DNA from: Grammothele lineata
Taxonomy: Eukaryota > Basidiomycota > Agaricomycetes > Polyporales > Polyporaceae
Direction of reading: 5' to 3'
DNA: 64,000 nt
Assembly: GCA_002150815.3 (NCBI GenBank)
Contig: NDFF03000385.1
Coordinates: 56,240-120,239, forward strand
A program made the translations under genes and the position numbers. This document shows positions 1-12,845 of this stretch, piece by piece. Numbering within the stretch: position 1 is the first letter of the stretch; each line of letters starts with the position of its first letter. Below the pieces are notes generated by a model, which did not search any database, had not been told where the DNA came from, and was given only the letters and a program-made list of their open reading frames with translations.

Positions 1-370
1 AGAGAGAAGGGAGTACGTTCAGAAGGGTAGTCGTCGGGTAGAGCCTCTTTCCCGAGCGGCTCTTGAAGAAAAAGAAAAAGTCGAACAGGATAGTGCTTGC
101 GTGTTGTGCGAGCGCAGGGACAGCGCTGACGACGGCCGCCCACTTGCGGAGCTGATGAACCTGGTTGACGGCCACGAAGCGGAAGAGCCAGAACTGCGCG
201 CGGTGGCGCCACGAGCTGTGGACGAGAGCGCAGTCTCTGAGCGTCGAGGGCCCGTACCAGACATCGTAAACCAAGCAATCGCTCTCGAGATCTTGGCCGA
301 TAACGTCGAGTATGGCCCAGCAGAGTTCTGTGGGGAGGCGATGAGGCTTGGGGAGTGGATCGCTATCCAT
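1..370 (-). CDS. F-box-like protein, 5' part only
   Basis: This reading frame starts at the ATG at 370 and stays open to the window edge, giving 123 codons of an incomplete gene. Residues 12-23 (LPTELCWAILDV) and 50-65 (CALVHSSWRHRAQFWL) match the F-box-like N-terminus of the gene at 2465-4180, which has LPTELCWAIIDV and CALVHSTWRPQAQFWL. F-box proteins usually tether substrates to SCF ubiquitin ligases; the family is strongly expanded in agaricomycetes and most members are uncharacterised. A run of phenylalanines near residue 97 may mark an unrecognised intron or a local defect. The family call rests on similarity to the neighbour and the typical LPxEL...ALVxxxW pattern. Confidence 0.6.
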   Translation of the reverse strand, partial: MDSDPLPKPHRLPTELCWAILDVIGQDLESDCLVYDVWYGPSTLRDCALVHSSWRHRAQFWLFRFVAVNQVHQLRKWAAVVSAVPALAQHASTILFDFFFFFKSRSGKRLYPTTTLLNVLPSL

Positions 371-2464
371 AGACGTTGAGTTCCAGGCTCCTGACAAGGA
401 CCTGAGTAAGAGCGTCCGAGGAGAAGAGAGGAAACCCTAGGAGGTTGACGCTAGCGCCGGGCGGGTTGTGATGACGTCATCGCGCGACGCGCTCTTCCGC
501 CGCCTCCCCATTATACGAGTTTCTTCTCCCAACCCCTTCTAGTCAACTTCCACTACTCTCGAGACTCCGTGCTCAGTGCTCAACATCAGACGCTCCGGAG
601 ATCGCTAACATCGCTTGCCCACTGGTACCGTCCATCACGCCTCTAGCGTCGTCTGGCTCGCCGCCGCATTCTTCACAACTCTCAAGGTACACCCCTCAAG
701 AGGCATTCATCCTGGCTGCCAAGACGCCACAGCCTCGCTCCTCCCATGAACCGGGGCCGTTGTCCACCAAGCTATTCGCGCGAAAATCCCCTCCGTCTCC
801 AACCCCTAGGTCACCTAGGTAGTAGTCGTGAGGTGAGGTTATACGTTGCATTTCTTCCTTCACACACTCAATCGAACACTCTTCCCTTCTTCTTCTCTCT
901 GGTGTGTTCTCTGCGCCGTGCCCTCGTCTCTTCTTCTTCCGATACCTCCGTCCGCGCATCTGCGTCCGGGCGTCTGGAACCCTATGGCCGCTCAGAGTCT
1001 GAGTGAGCTTCTTCACACCGCATACGATACTCCCCCCATCTAACACGCGCAGTCAGCACCGCAGCGTCCCCAATGGGCTGCTTCAAGAGAAACGCGCATG
1101 CATGCACTCGTAGGCATTACTGGGAGCTTTGAGTGGTAAGTAAGCAGCACGTCCCTCCCCCGTTTCTGGCTGCTAACAACTGCGCATCGCAGGACGGGGG
1201 GGGCAGGGGCTCTCAGCTTAGCCTTCGCAATCACAAGTCGGACGACTTCATTGGACGCGAGCGCGTAAATACATCTCCGTCGTTTCGCGTTGCGGTAGCG
1301 GCACGTGCCTTCCCCGCGGCGTGGACGAAGACAGTGGCCGACTCCCCGGGACGCCGCAGGTCGACCTGGGCCGACGTTGGAGTCGCATCGCAGGACACAG
1401 TGCGGCAGAGACATGGCCGTCGTGCTGGTGAGTCCGTCCGCGTATTCTCAATACGAGTCGCGCTGACTCTGCGTGTTGCGACCCTGCTCTTTTACTCAGG
1501 GCCAGGACGTTTCTCTTCTCAGGGTGTATCGGAAGCCTCGATCGTGGTTCGCAACACGAGCTGGTCGGACGTTGTGCTATTGCGCATCCGTGCGCGCGCA
1601 TTTACTTCAAGGTTCAGTATGTACGTCCGTGGTGCGCTCACGCGCTGGTATACAGTTTTGATCTCAGACGCTGCGTCGCAGGACTGAGACGTTGCGAGAG
1701 ACTGCAACTACCCACCGTGTGCTCAAAGGTACGCACGTTCCAGGATCAAATACTATTCTGTATCCGATATTCATGTTGTTCGCATCTCTCGTCAATCAGG
1801 ACTTCCTTCCATTTCCCAAGAGCATGTGCGCCGGGTCCCGTCCGAGTGCAGTCGACTCGTTCTGGCTTTCTGACCTTGAGTGCTGCGGAGTTAGTAGACC
1901 ACAATCCAATGTTGCACGCGTCTGTCATACACCGATACAAACTCGATGCCATGGACGCGCGCTGTCGGACGCGCTGAAAGCTTCGCGCGGTGAGCACTTC
2001 ACATCCGCGTTCCCTTGATATTGATTGGCTCACGATTCGCAAGGCATTTCTGGCTCGAGAATCCGCAGCTCGCGCGTCTCGGAAGGGTACCTACAAGCGA
2101 TGTCAGGCGTTCATGTCGTACACGAGGTTGCAGTCGCGGGCCCCCAACGTGTCTGCGATCCTCGCGCTTCGACTGTGCGCTCGACCGTCGCAACACAGTT
2201 CGCGGACTCTCAGTCCTCGCGGTTCAAGGACCATCGACGTAAGACAAATGGATTGGTTTGCGGCGAGGCCGAAGCGATGCACATAGACCCATCATTCTCC
2301 TCATGTTCAGTATAAATACGATTCTCTGCCATTTGCGACCCTCGGATCCCAGCATACGGCCCCTTGCAATACTCCTGTCGTCTACATTTCATTCCTCGCT
2401 CTGCTGCGGTGCCGTTTCGGTGCCCGTTTGTGCTTCCGATTTTGAACCCTCTTGTTTCCCTTTG
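371..2464. other. Intergenic, no supportable gene
   Basis: About 2.1 kb between two minus-strand F-box-like genes. All frames are short and overlap on both strands without splice sites that join them into a family I recognise. A short motif (GCATCGCAGGAC and variants) recurs near 1184, 1386 and 1673, but spacing and flanks do not suggest an ordered repeat. Confidence 0.5.
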
Positions 2465-4180
2465 TTATCCGTCAGTTTTGCGCGTATATTCGAATGTCAC
2501 GATGAAAAGCATACCTTCCCCTTTGATCCATGCGACAAATTGATCGTAATAAGGACATTTCTCTTCTTCGTCACTGCCGCGTTGATTATTGACGTCATCC
2601 TCCACGGGAACCTCTCCGTTTTTAATGGTCTCGTCGTCTTCTTGAGAGGAGCTATCCTTGTCGGAAAATTGTTTGTCGTCCTTGCTGATCTCGCCCTCTT
2701 CTTCTTGAGAATTTTCGCCTCCGGCTTTTACAGCCTTGGAGTGAAATCTACGCACGTGTGACGCCATATCTTCCCTGTCATCATGATGTATGTCTGTGAT
2801 GGCAGTAAACCGTCCTCGTTTGGAGAGCTCCGGATGCAAATCATGCAGACGTTGTTGAAACTGTTTTTGTAGATTCTCGTCCTCAAAGAGCGGAAAAAAG
2901 ATATCTTCAACATTCATCGTCACGCTTAATGGTGGATCTGGCACGAAATATTATCAACTAGAGTCAGCACACGCCACAATCTGGACCGACCTAAATCTGC
3001 TTGACCGTCCAACACTTCTGCAGTTTCCTCTATGCAGATCACTACATTTGATAGGGGGCAACTTCTATCGAGGATATGCAAGTACTGAATCCTTAATCTA
3101 TGAACCTGCGCCAGTCTTGACTGCGGTGTCCAGGAAGATACTAGTCGTCGTATCCAAGTCGGAGAGTTTGTAGGCTTATTGTGCGAGAGACCAATGGTTA
3201 ATTCGAGCTCTTCAAGGCGTGTAAACCTGCTTAGAATCAATGTACTGCATTCCATGCCCGTGACAGGATCAATGTCTTGGGATTCAGGCGAATTAAAGGC
3301 GACCTCAAGTCGCCGTAGATTGTCCGCTGGAAGTGCGCCAAGTATCCTTTGGGCACAATGCCCCCACAAATCGACCTTCAAAGGCACTTGTAATTATGCT
3401 AAAATCACAGAGGAGCATGCTAACTCGGCTTACCTGCAGTGTTTCAAGATGGTGCAAAAATTCCTGACCACGCTGTTTGTGACTGGGAGAAGCTGCACGT
3501 CTCATAAATCCGGGGATGACGCCAAGGCGGACCCATGAAATATCAAATAAAGACAGTTTTTGGATGTTCTGAAAGCATGAGAGGAGACGCATGGCATCGG
3601 AGAAGTTGGGGAACTTCACGCTGGACAGAGTTAGGAATGTTACGGAAGAAAATACGTGTCTTGAGAGTTGAGGGAACTGAGGAGGGATGGCAAGGTGCGG
3701 TAGATAAAAGGGTGTGGGTTTCGGATTGTGTAGTTCCGTTGGCCAGGAGTCTCCTCCGATGAAGACTTCTCGCAGAGATGGTATCTTCGTTCTCACTGAG
3801 AAGACAGGAAATGCGTGCAGGGCACTGAGTTGTACATATTGACCAACATAGATCTCGTTAACTTGGTTCGAGCGGCCCACATCAAACAAGACTCTGCTAG
3901 CACGTTTTGCGAGGCCTGGGTGGGCGTGAAGTGTAGCCTCAAAGCTGCGGAGCTGGTATATGCTGCCGAGAGTGACGGTGTGGAAGAGCCAAAATTGAGC
4001 TTGGGGACGCCATGTACTGTGGACTAGGGCGCAGCTCATGAGGTATGATCGCATATCTGAGACTCTGTAGATAGTTTCTCTCTTCAACTCGTCTCCGATT
4101 ACGTCGATAATGGCCCAGCACAGTTCGGTGGGGAGCCGAGGGGAAGTGGAGGGAGTTCCCGGGTCCGCGGAAGTCAACAT
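2465..4180 (-). CDS. F-box/LRR-like protein
   Basis: Exon 1 is 4180-3434 (ATG at 4180). Its donor is CTGCAG|GTAAGC, and the acceptor at 3375 (TTGAAG|GTCGAT) keeps phase and gives ...LETLQ|VDLWGH... Residues 17-60 form the F-box-like segment (LPTELCWAIIDV, CALVHSTWRPQAQFWLF). The following 250 residues alternate hydrophobic strands typical of the LRR-like part (VTFLTLSSVKF, LRRLEVAF, LEELELTIG). Without further splicing, exon 2 ends at a TAA at 2926 (398 aa). A donor in the GATTTAG|GTCGGT context joined to CCAG|ATCCACC near 2940 would instead continue in phase into 2944-2465, an acidic, lysine-rich tail ending at 2465; I favour this but the donor is weak. Probable role: substrate adaptor of an SCF ubiquitin ligase. 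Confidence 0.65.
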
Positions 4181-5330
4181 TTCTGTAGCCTATATTTGAC
4201 GGCGTGCTAGTGGAGGAATGTAAGGAATAGAACGTGACCAGTGAAGCGGCAGGGACAGACCTGGGTGAGGGTAAGGAAAGGACGTGCTGTTCCGGTGGTC
4301 CTTCGCTGTTCTTATGTTCCAAGAGTGTAGACGGACAATGGGAACACAAGTAGGCTACAGCGCTGGGGAGAGTTGTACGCGGTACACGAAGAGCACTAGA
4401 TTGTGAATGGAACGTATTAGAGAACACGAAGTCCAACACGTTGTACACGGAACCTTGGGATGCGACCACCCGAGATCCGACGGTGGAGACAGAAGCTTAT
4501 ACCACACAAGCGCGCATGTAACTGACTCGGTTCAGAACAGTGCATCTGCGTCCCACATTCAGTATTCGAACGACCTAGAAGCAGCGTACAGCAAGTCATT
4601 GGAATTCAAAGAGAGCACTGGTTTGTACGGGAACCGACGCGCGTGGCCTAAATCTATCCAGGGCGTCCGCTGCAGAGCCCCGCATGATGCGAATACAGAA
4701 GATGAACGAGCCTCCTCCACCCTCCATCCCATTCGCCTCCGTTTTCCCGTCTTCGCTCTCTCGGCATCTCCCCGACGCGTACCGGATGACCGTAAGTGGA
4801 CACTAATAGTAGAAGAGCACCGGGAATATCGAGCGCATGTGGGAGGAGGGGAGGAGGAAGGAGTGTGAGGGAGAGAGAGGGGTCCGCGCGCCGGTGTCGG
4901 AGAGCGCGCAGTGTGGTATGATAACAAGGACAGCGCGCCGCACCCGCGCTAGCTAGCAAACTTGTCAGAGCGTCTCGATGTCGCCCTCATCCCTTAGACC
5001 CGCGAGTCCAAACTTACGAGGTGCGCTAGCGGCGCTTCTTCCCTCTCCTCGCGCTCGCTGTAGGAGCTGAGATGATAACAGATGACGAGTCTCGAGCGCC
5101 GCGAACTTGCGTAATGATAGAGTGTGCGTGCGCATGGCGAGGTCAGGCGCGCAGGGAAGGCGTAGAGGCTCGATGGTAGGGCATGCTGAAGGCGAGGCGC
5201 TGCAGCGTCAAGAAGGCTAGGGCGGTGCGTTGGGGGTGGTTGACGTGCGGCGGGAAGGTGCCAGCGTCGAGCTGCGCTCCGCGAGACACAGGTTGCTGTC
5301 AGCGTGCGGAAGCCCGTAGTAGACGCGAAA
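4181..5330. other. Intergenic, no supportable gene
   Basis: Only short overlapping frames, none matching a known family. It includes the promoter side of the F-box-like gene ending at 4180. Confidence 0.45.
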
Positions 5331-5850
5331 TTACGTGCAACACTTTAAGCCGGCCGAGAAGGGCGGCGGTTGCGAGAGATGGCTCGTCTTGCTCGTGAAC
5401 CTGCGTGCTGTGTAGGCCGGGAGGAGGCCGATGCGGCGCCAGCGAACGAGACGGTGCATCGGATCTTCACAGCTCCCGAAGGCGGAGAGGAGGCATAAGA
5501 AGTCAGCGTAGTTGGAAAACGTCAGGCCTCTCGGATCTAGAGCGGTCACGGGAGGGGGGCATGGAGGGCACGAGAACGCTACGCTGTAGGGGAGTCATCT
5601 CGTGGTTCTCGGAAGCTGGCAGTGTCTGCGTAAGTGCTAGGAAAGTGTTTATGGCCGGATTCCCATCGACTCTCGAGCACGGCAACGGAGGGCAGGTACT
5701 CTGGCCTTCATCCGGTCGCGGAGGGGAAGAGCCAGACCTGATGACACAGATGAGCAGTGCGGCGATACGCGTTTGGTGGAGCTGGTCGGGGATGAGGCTG
5801 TCTTGGTCGAGGACGTCGATGATAGTCGAGTAGCAGGGATCGAGAGACAT
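5331..5850 (-). pseudogene. Possible F-box-like relic
   Basis: Two overlapping minus-strand frames carry family echoes. Residues around 5840-5780 read PCYSTIIDVLDQD, close to the LCWAIIDVIGDE of the F-box segment at 4.1 kb. Around 5530-5440 the text LTFSNYADFLCLLSAFG resembles the strand-helix repeat of F-box/LRR proteins. The two parts lie in different frames without clean introns and the LPxEL start is missing, so a decayed paralog fits better than a working gene. The call is tentative. Confidence 0.3.
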
Positions 5851-6582
5851 CTGCGAGGAGCATTGCGCTCGGTGATCGGTACGCGGGTGGATGGGTGATC
5901 AAAAGGGGATACGGGTAGTACGAATCTAGGAGAAAGTGAGCAGGGAGGCTAAGAAAGTTTTTCAACCTTCGTTTTTGTTGGATATGTTACCGTAAACACC
6001 GATGAAGGGGAAGAGGGTCGGGGGTGCTACACTCAGGTGCGCAAGCACATGCGATTAAAAACAAAGAGCGTGATCCTGGGCAACAGGAAGAGAGGGGCGT
6101 TGCGACACTATCGTCAAGGATCGCATCTAGCGTGCGCACAATAAGCACCCGTAACGGCTGTACACAGTCAGAAAAATGTGTGATGGGGAAAGGATGGGTG
6201 TACTTGCAGGTGTTAGATGACAGCGAAATTTGCGAAGAGTTCGGATGTATACCGCAAAGCACGACCGGCATTTCCTGAGCGAGACGCCTTACGAGCACAC
6301 AGTTCCGTATACGACGATGAGAGCGTGTAAAAGGTGGTTACGATTTTCTCGACCGCCGCGGTGCTGGTGGTGGATGAACGAGGCGCGAAGGATGCTCTCG
6401 GGTAGGAAAAGCGCGCGGACGGCCCGGGTGCGGCTCGGGGCAAACAGGCGGCTCTTGATTGGCTGGAGGGCTGATGGAGCAAACAGAGCCAAGCATGGAC
6501 CCGGCGTTTCCCGAGCGAGTGGGCGAAGGAGGCACGGTCAGCGCGGACGACGGCCAAACTCTCTTCGCCAACGTCGAGGACG
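5851..6582. other. Intergenic, probable NDUFV1 promoter region
   Basis: No gene visible. The 3' end lies just upstream of the proposed NDUFV1 start at 6583. Confidence 0.4.
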
Positions 6583-8453
6583 ATGCTCAGACACTCCAGG
6601 GCCGCCTCCCGTCCGTCCCATTTCCTCTTTTGCTCAGCGTCGGGGCGTGGTTCTGACGTCGTCTGCAGAGATAGCGCGGCCGTTCCGGGCCAAGCTGCGC
6701 CGGTCGTTTGCCACGGTGCAGGAGGCCCCAAAGGCGGCTGAGGCCACCCCTGTCCGTCGCTACGGCGGCCTCAAGGACCAGGACCGCATCTTCACCAACG
6801 CCTACTGCAGACATGACCACGGTATTAAGGGTGCCACCGTACGTCTCTCTCCTTTCTCTGCTCCGTGTTTCCGCCCCGCCCCTCCCCGATGACGCGACTG
6901 AGCGCCCGTACGACAGTCCCGCGGAGACTGGCACAGAACCAAGGACATCATCCTCAAGGGCGACTCTTGGATCATCGACACTATTAAGAACTCTGGCCTC
7001 CGCGGCCGCGGAGGTGCAGGTTTCCCCAGTGGTCTCAAGTGGAGCTTCATGAACAAACCCGGTTGGGAAAAGGACCCTCGGTGAGTCGCCACGCCTTCCC
7101 CTTCCCCTATCCCCGAGTCCGACCTGGCCCCACCCCCGTTCCCAGCCCGCGCTACCTCGTCGTTAATGCCGACGAGGGCGAGCCCGGCACCTGCAAGGAC
7201 CGCGAGATTATGCGCGGCGACCCCCACAAGCTCGTCGAGGGCTGCCTCGTCGCCGGCCGCGCCATGAACGCCAACGCCGCCTACATCTACATCCGCGGCG
7301 AGTTCTACCAAGAAGCGTCCCACGTCCAGCAGGCCATCGACGAGGCATACAACGCCGGCTTCCTCGGCAAGGACGCCTGCGGCTCCGGCTACGCCTTCGA
7401 CGTCTACCTCCACCGCGGCGCGGGGGCGTACATCTGCGGGGAGGAGACCGCGCTGATCGAGTCCATCGAGGGGAAGCAGGGCAAGCCCCGCCTCAAGCCG
7501 CCCTTCCCCGCCGACGTCGGCCTGTTCGGGTGCCCGACCACGGTCGCGAACGTCGAGACCGTCTCTGTCGCGCCCACGATTTGCCGCCGCGGCTCCGCCT
7601 GGTTCGCGGGCTTCGGCAGGAAGCGCAACGAGGGCACGAAGCTCTTTTGTATCTCGGGCCACGTCAACAACCCGTGCGTCGTCGAGGAGGAGATGAGCAT
7701 CCCCCTCAAGGACCTCGTCGAGAAGCACTGCGGCGGTGTCCGTGGCGGGTGGGATAACCTCCTTGGGATCATTCCGGGCGGTAGCTCCGTGCCCGTGCTC
7801 CCCATCGACAAGTGCGCGGAGGTCCTGTGAGTAGCGCATATACCCGCTCGTTCGCTTCCGCGCGGCTGACGTGTTTGCGTGCGCAATAGGATGGACTACG
7901 ACTCGCTCAAGGACGCCCAGTCCGGCCTCGGCACCGGGGCCGTCATCGTCATGGACAAGAGCACCGACATCGTCAAGGCCATTGCCCGTTTCGCGCACGT
8001 ACGTCCATTCTCCCTTTCTTCACGTCACGTGCCCAACCCTAACCCCTCCTTCTCATCCTCCCCATTCTCGGCACGTACACGCGCGAGCAGTTCTACAAGC
8101 ACGAATCCTGCGGGCAATGCACGCCCTGCCGCGAAGGCACGACCTGGATGATGAACATGATGGACCGCCTCGCGCTCGGGCGCGCGCACGCGCGCGAGAT
8201 CGACATGTTGTTGGAGCTCACGAAGCAGGTCGAGGGACGCACGATTTGCGCGCTGGGCGACGCGGCGGCGTGGCCGATCCAGGGGCTCATGCGGCACTTT
8301 AGGCCGGAGGTCGAGAAGCGGGTCGAGGAGTATAGGAGGAGGGAGGGCACGGTGCTGTTTGGGGGGCGCATGGGGAGGGAGGTGGATTCTACGTTGGCGT
8401 TGCCGGATAATTTGGGGGCGAACTTGCCCGAGATGGGGGCGCCGGGGCAGTAG
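6583..8453 (+). CDS. NDUFV1: NADH:ubiquinone oxidoreductase 51-kDa subunit (complex I flavoprotein 1), mitochondrial
   Basis: Six exons: 6583-6610, 6669-6838, 6917-7080, 7146-7826, 7890-7998 and 8091-8453 (sum 1515 nt, 504 aa). The protein oxidises NADH in the matrix arm of complex I and carries FMN and iron-sulfur centre N3. Visible signatures are GRGGAGFP (FMN/NADH fold), [28 protein letters not shown], and the N3 ligands in [12 protein letters not shown] followed by TICALGD. The arginine-rich, acid-poor start (MLRHSRAAS, then [10 protein letters not shown]) fits a mitochondrial presequence. Length is normal for the family. Exons 3-6 are secure; the 28-nt first exon with donor C|GTCCGT is my best choice but less certain. 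A decayed copy lies at 11655-12480. Confidence 0.95.
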
Positions 8454-8832
8454 AGGTAGTGAGTGCGTCGTGCAATCCATTTGCGCTTTCGACCCTTCTA
8501 TGCTAGGCGGACGTTGTGCTGTGGCATCCTTCCACACGGGCGCTGCGACATCCTTCGCGGCGAACGCGAGCGGCGGTAGAGGTAGTGCGTCGTGCAACAT
8601 CATTGCGCCTTGCTCGGGGGAGGGGCATGTTCTTACGCTGCAAGGGTCAAGGGTTCGTGCCTCCGTCCTCGCCGGTGCGTGTGCTCTTGCCGCCTTACCG
8701 TTCGTCGTTAAAGCCCGTGTATTACTCAGGTACTCGATCGAGTCCGACAACGCTTCAAATCGTATATTTCTCAACGCGATACAGCGGAACAAGGCCGCGT
8801 TCTCTATCGTACAAGGTTGTGTGTCATCGGGA

Positions 8833-10196
8833 CTAAGGTATAGCGCGATGTGAACTTAATGTGTTGTTCTTCTCTGACAAAAGTGCCGGAATGTCGGCGC
8901 GGGTAAGGGGACTGCCGAGGACAGCAGATCTAGCCGCCGCGTTCTGGTGGAAGTCCAGTGTCACTCGTGCCAAGGTCTGAAGGTCCTCCTTTCCGATGTG
9001 ATTTCGGTCCTGCAGTGGGTAGAGAAAACCCAAAATGATCAAGCCGCAGACCGCGTCGGACAGCCTGCCGCGGAAGAGATGTACGGGGTGTGCCACACTG
9101 GCAGAACGTTCGTCCTCTTGCTCATTGAGTACTTTGCGGGATGCATCCTGGCTTGTGCCTGCTCCGGTGGGGTTGTGTTCATCCCTATCAGGCTCCCTTG
9201 CGGAACGCTCTGGCGGCAGTAGGGTTGGTTGCGGCCCTGTGTCAGAAATATTCGGTGGATGCGACACGTTGCCGAACGCAGCTCTGCGGAGAATAGCGAG
9301 AAGGTGGGATGCCATAATCTGATAGCAGTCCTTCGGAGCACCTTGCGTGACGAGTGGGCGATTATCGTTGGCAGGGAATTCGCGGGTGGAAGGAATGACC
9401 TCCCTGGTGCTGTCGGCGTCGCTCTCGCCGGTTACCGCGGATATACTAGGATAGAGTTCGATTTAGTCGTCACAGCTAAAGGAGGCATGCCATATCTTCA
9501 GAGCACATACTTTACATGATCATCGTCCCAAATATACTTCTGCAGATCGCTATACGGCGTTGTGACCTTCTCGCGGTGGATGACCAAAAAAGGACTGGAC
9601 GAGGCGAGGGCCAGCATCGGTATCCATGAATTGTGGAGACATTGCGTTGTCAACTCCCAAACTGAGGGAACGCTCTCGATGCCTTCGGGGAGCAATATGA
9701 TGCATTTGGCATAGTGGAATATACTAGATCTGAGCTCAAAAGCTTGCGCTCTCTCTAGATGCCCCACCGGTGGAATTTTGCCGTCGTCAATCCAGATAAA
9801 ATCGCCTTTGTATTTCAGAGAGATGTCGCAAGCAGCCCATGCACCTAACAAGGATTTCGTGTCCTGATTGGCCGCTCGCTTGGCTAGTCGCGGAAGGCGG
9901 CCATGGTCGGAAGAACGACTGAGACTCGTTCTTTGATGCCCCAATGCGTTGTAGGAGTCCAGCTGGTGAAGGGCCTCGTAACCGACCTCTGGATGGCAGA
10001 ATATGACAACCGAATAAGTTGGGAACTCTTCTCTTTGGAGATTTCCGTGTTTTTCTGGCTCTATATCCATAAATTTGCTGCAGTTGATCAAATTGCGATG
10101 GAATTCAATTGAGCTCAAATGTCTAACTGCTGGAGATGACGGCAGTCCAGTATGACCGACTGGTTTGGATGGTTGTATGTCGGAGCTCTTCAACAT
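8833..10196 (-). CDS. HET-like hypothetical protein
   Basis: Two exons, 10196-9511 and 9445-8833, joined by a GTATGT...CCTAG intron that restores the frame (AA|T codon). The protein has a tryptophan-rich core (FIWIDDG, then FELRSSIFHYAKCIILLPEG). This recalls the W(I/V)D...YxxAxxVIVxLG block of fungal HET domains, which act in vegetative incompatibility. Its C-terminal part (IMASHLLAILRRAAFG) matches LMASHLSALLYGALNG of the gene at 12846-14018, so the two are paralogs. It is convergent with NDUFV1. The HET assignment is inference from a weak pattern; the paralogy is clear. Confidence 0.6.
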
Positions 10197-11654
10197 GAGT
10201 AGTAGAGTTTACGTGGTACACCTGGCTGGAAACGTGTAGTGAGGCTTGTTGGTTGTCTGCTTGATACAGTTGGAGTACAGACAGTGACGCAGGACGTTGA
10301 GAGATTTATAGGTCATATGGAGGAAGGACTGCAGCGTTCGGACTAGCGAGTCACTACGGTGGCATCGCGGCGTTGCTACGCCCTGCATATCTTAGATCAG
10401 ACCTGAGCGGAGAACGGCCATTATAGACCTCTAACGGGGCGTTGAAGATGTGTATGACGGTGGTTGTTTGTGTACACAGTGAGGCAATCTAGTCGAGGCT
10501 CCGCAGTTCTACGCCCACATAACCCCTCGGTGATCATCGAGTACAAGCATATTTATCTGTCACGCTCGCAGCCCGAAGTTGGCATGTTAATTTGTGAAAA
10601 GCCTCCAACCTGAAGCGAGCTTCGACTCATTTGAATTGCTCATGACAACGAGTATACATGCCACCAAGTGGTGAAATCTCTCTAGTTCTTTCAGTAATAG
10701 ACTCTATCATCGACTATCAGTTCGGTATCACTTCAAAAGTATGTTCCTCGGAGCTTATAGGGTAACTTGTAGTCAGGGCGACGATACAATATGGAGATCT
10801 CAGGAGAGAGAGAACGAAATAACATGAGTATCGTTTCATGGGAGAAAAGTCACCAAATTAGAGTTGAATGTCCGTTAAATAGCTGTTTTTCTCGGGGATT
10901 GTGGATTTTACTGTTGTGCACACGGAACCACACCAACTTGATGATATTGTCATGGCCGGCGATGGAGCAGCACACACTAGTCCCCCGGCCACGCCTCGGT
11001 GCCGCTATCCATAATTTCCGTACGGTATCAGCCAAAAATGTTCTTTACAATTATGGGTGGTACATGAGCGACGAACGATGCAGTTTTGACGGTTGCCAGA
11101 AACCATTGGTAGTGATGCCCAACTCGATATGCGCGGGGAATGTAGGCCAGCGCACCGTCCTTCTTTGCGACCGAGTCCTAGACCTCTCTCGGTATTAGCA
11201 GAACAACTAGCAAGCCATGGAGAGAAGTCATCAGAGAAGTCATGCTGGAAGATTACGGATGAGATAAAAGCATCTGTCGAATAGCGCCATCCGCACCTGA
11301 GTCGGCTAGCTTCGGACGGCACCTTTGGCACGAGTGGCATACGCGTAACGCATAGTCACCTTGCTCGACGTGAGTGCCAACCACGCTCAAAATCTCAAGA
11401 CCACTGTTGCGGGTTACGGTGATAGTACAGAGGGTGTGTAATTCGACCAAGGTGAAGGAATGTGCGAGCTTACACGGGTGCAAGTATTGGCGTGTCTGCC
11501 GCCAGCCGGCTATCCGGCCCGGTTATTGGTAATCAAAGCGGCATCGCGCACTTCGCACCACGCGTTCTCCCTTGACAAGGACCACGTCTCGTCCCACACC
11601 ACATCTGCGTACTCACATAGAGTTTTCCTCCATTGCGCATCGCAGCGAAGTTTC
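10197..11654. other. Intergenic, no supportable gene
   Basis: About 1.45 kb separating the two copies of the NDUFV1/HET-like block. Frames are short. The 3' part may hold further decayed NDUFV1 sequence that is no longer alignable by eye. Confidence 0.45.
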
Positions 11655-12480
11655 CTTCCCTAGCCGCCCTTCCCCTTTGATGTCGGTCCCTTTTCTGGCT
11701 GCCCGGCGGCGAGTGTCATCCCCGTCGAGATCCTCAAGTAAATGCGTCCAAGGTCACGTCTACTCAAAGTAGATCTTAGGCTACGACCGCAACCGCAACG
11801 ATGTGATGAAGCTCTTCCACGTTTTGCTTGCTTCAAAGGCTTGCGCTTTATCGGGGAGGAGAAGAGCCCGAGGAGGTTGTCCTGTGCACCGCTCGATGAG
11901 AGGGATGCTCATCCCTAGCGGCAGTTCTCCACCCGTGCTCCCCATGGACGTGTATGCGAAGATTCTGTGAGTAGACTGCACCACTCGTTTTGGCGCTTTT
12001 GAGGACTCACTCTTGGGCGTCCAGTCCGGCCTTAGAAGTGTTACCATGATCGTCACAGATAGGAGGACGCAGGTCGACAAAGCCATCATCCACTGCTCAC
12101 ACGCACATCCCTTCCCATCACTCACGCTTCCCGCTTTTCAGCACTCGCTGCCCCCTCCTCTTGCGCTCTCTTCATTGCGCGTAACTATAATAGTACGAGC
12201 ATTACGTGTATTAAACACCCTGCCATGAGGCACGACCTGGACGAGGAACGTGATGGACCGGTTCACGCTCGAGTGCGCGCGCTGCACGTGCGAGATCAAC
12301 GCATGTCTTAGGCTCACGAAGTGAATCAGCAGCCTCACGCTCTGCGTAGCTTATCCTGTGACTCCTGCGCCACTTCAGGCTGAAAGGCGAGCCCGCAACG
12401 CTGGATACTTCGACGGAGAACTTTCCAACGTAGGCCGGCCAGAGGAAGACAGTAGAGGCCGTGCGTCGTACAGTCCATCC
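11655..12480 (+). pseudogene. Decayed copy of NDUFV1 (3' half)
   Basis: This stretch aligns by eye with 7500-8490 in the same order. Near 11660 the text GCCGCCCTTCCCC...GTCGG matches the segment before residue GLFGCP. Near 11785 GACCGCAACCGCAACGATG corresponds to the RKRNEG codons. At 11925-11975 the segment ending GTGAGTAG matches the exon 4 donor region. At 12018-12095 it follows the DAQSGLGT...DKS codons. At 12225-12320 it follows the [12 protein letters not shown]...LTK codons. Even the 3' flank after the stop (GTGCGTCGT, about 12460) is shared. Stops, indels and missing blocks mean no intact frame and no iron-sulfur cysteine cluster. The 5' half is not recognisable. Confidence 0.8.
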
Positions 12481-12845
12481 ACTTCCATTTCGTGTGTTTT
12501 GTGTCTTCTGCGTGCGTATTCGGGCCAGTTCCTCCATTATGCTAGGAATATGAGATAATCCACTCTTGGCCGTCTGTGCGATGGACAGCATATTTCTGTC
12601 CAATACTTACCTCCGTCCTTTCAGACACGTATGCTGCTACGTGTTTACTATTAACGGTCGCGTATACGAATCCCATTGTTGGAATTACTTCACTAATACA
12701 TGCGTTACCTCGAACCTCGAGGGCAACTGGGCAGTTCCATGGCGAGTATCGTACAAAGTAGACCAGCGAGTAAATGTCAACACTGGTAGCAATAACCCCG
12801 TTGGAGTGTTCCTGGGCCTGATCTCTCGCAGTGCAGTATGGCAAA

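Noticed and set aside
10791..11198. Plus-strand frame of 135 codons
   Set aside because: No splice partners or motif, and composition like surrounding non-coding DNA.
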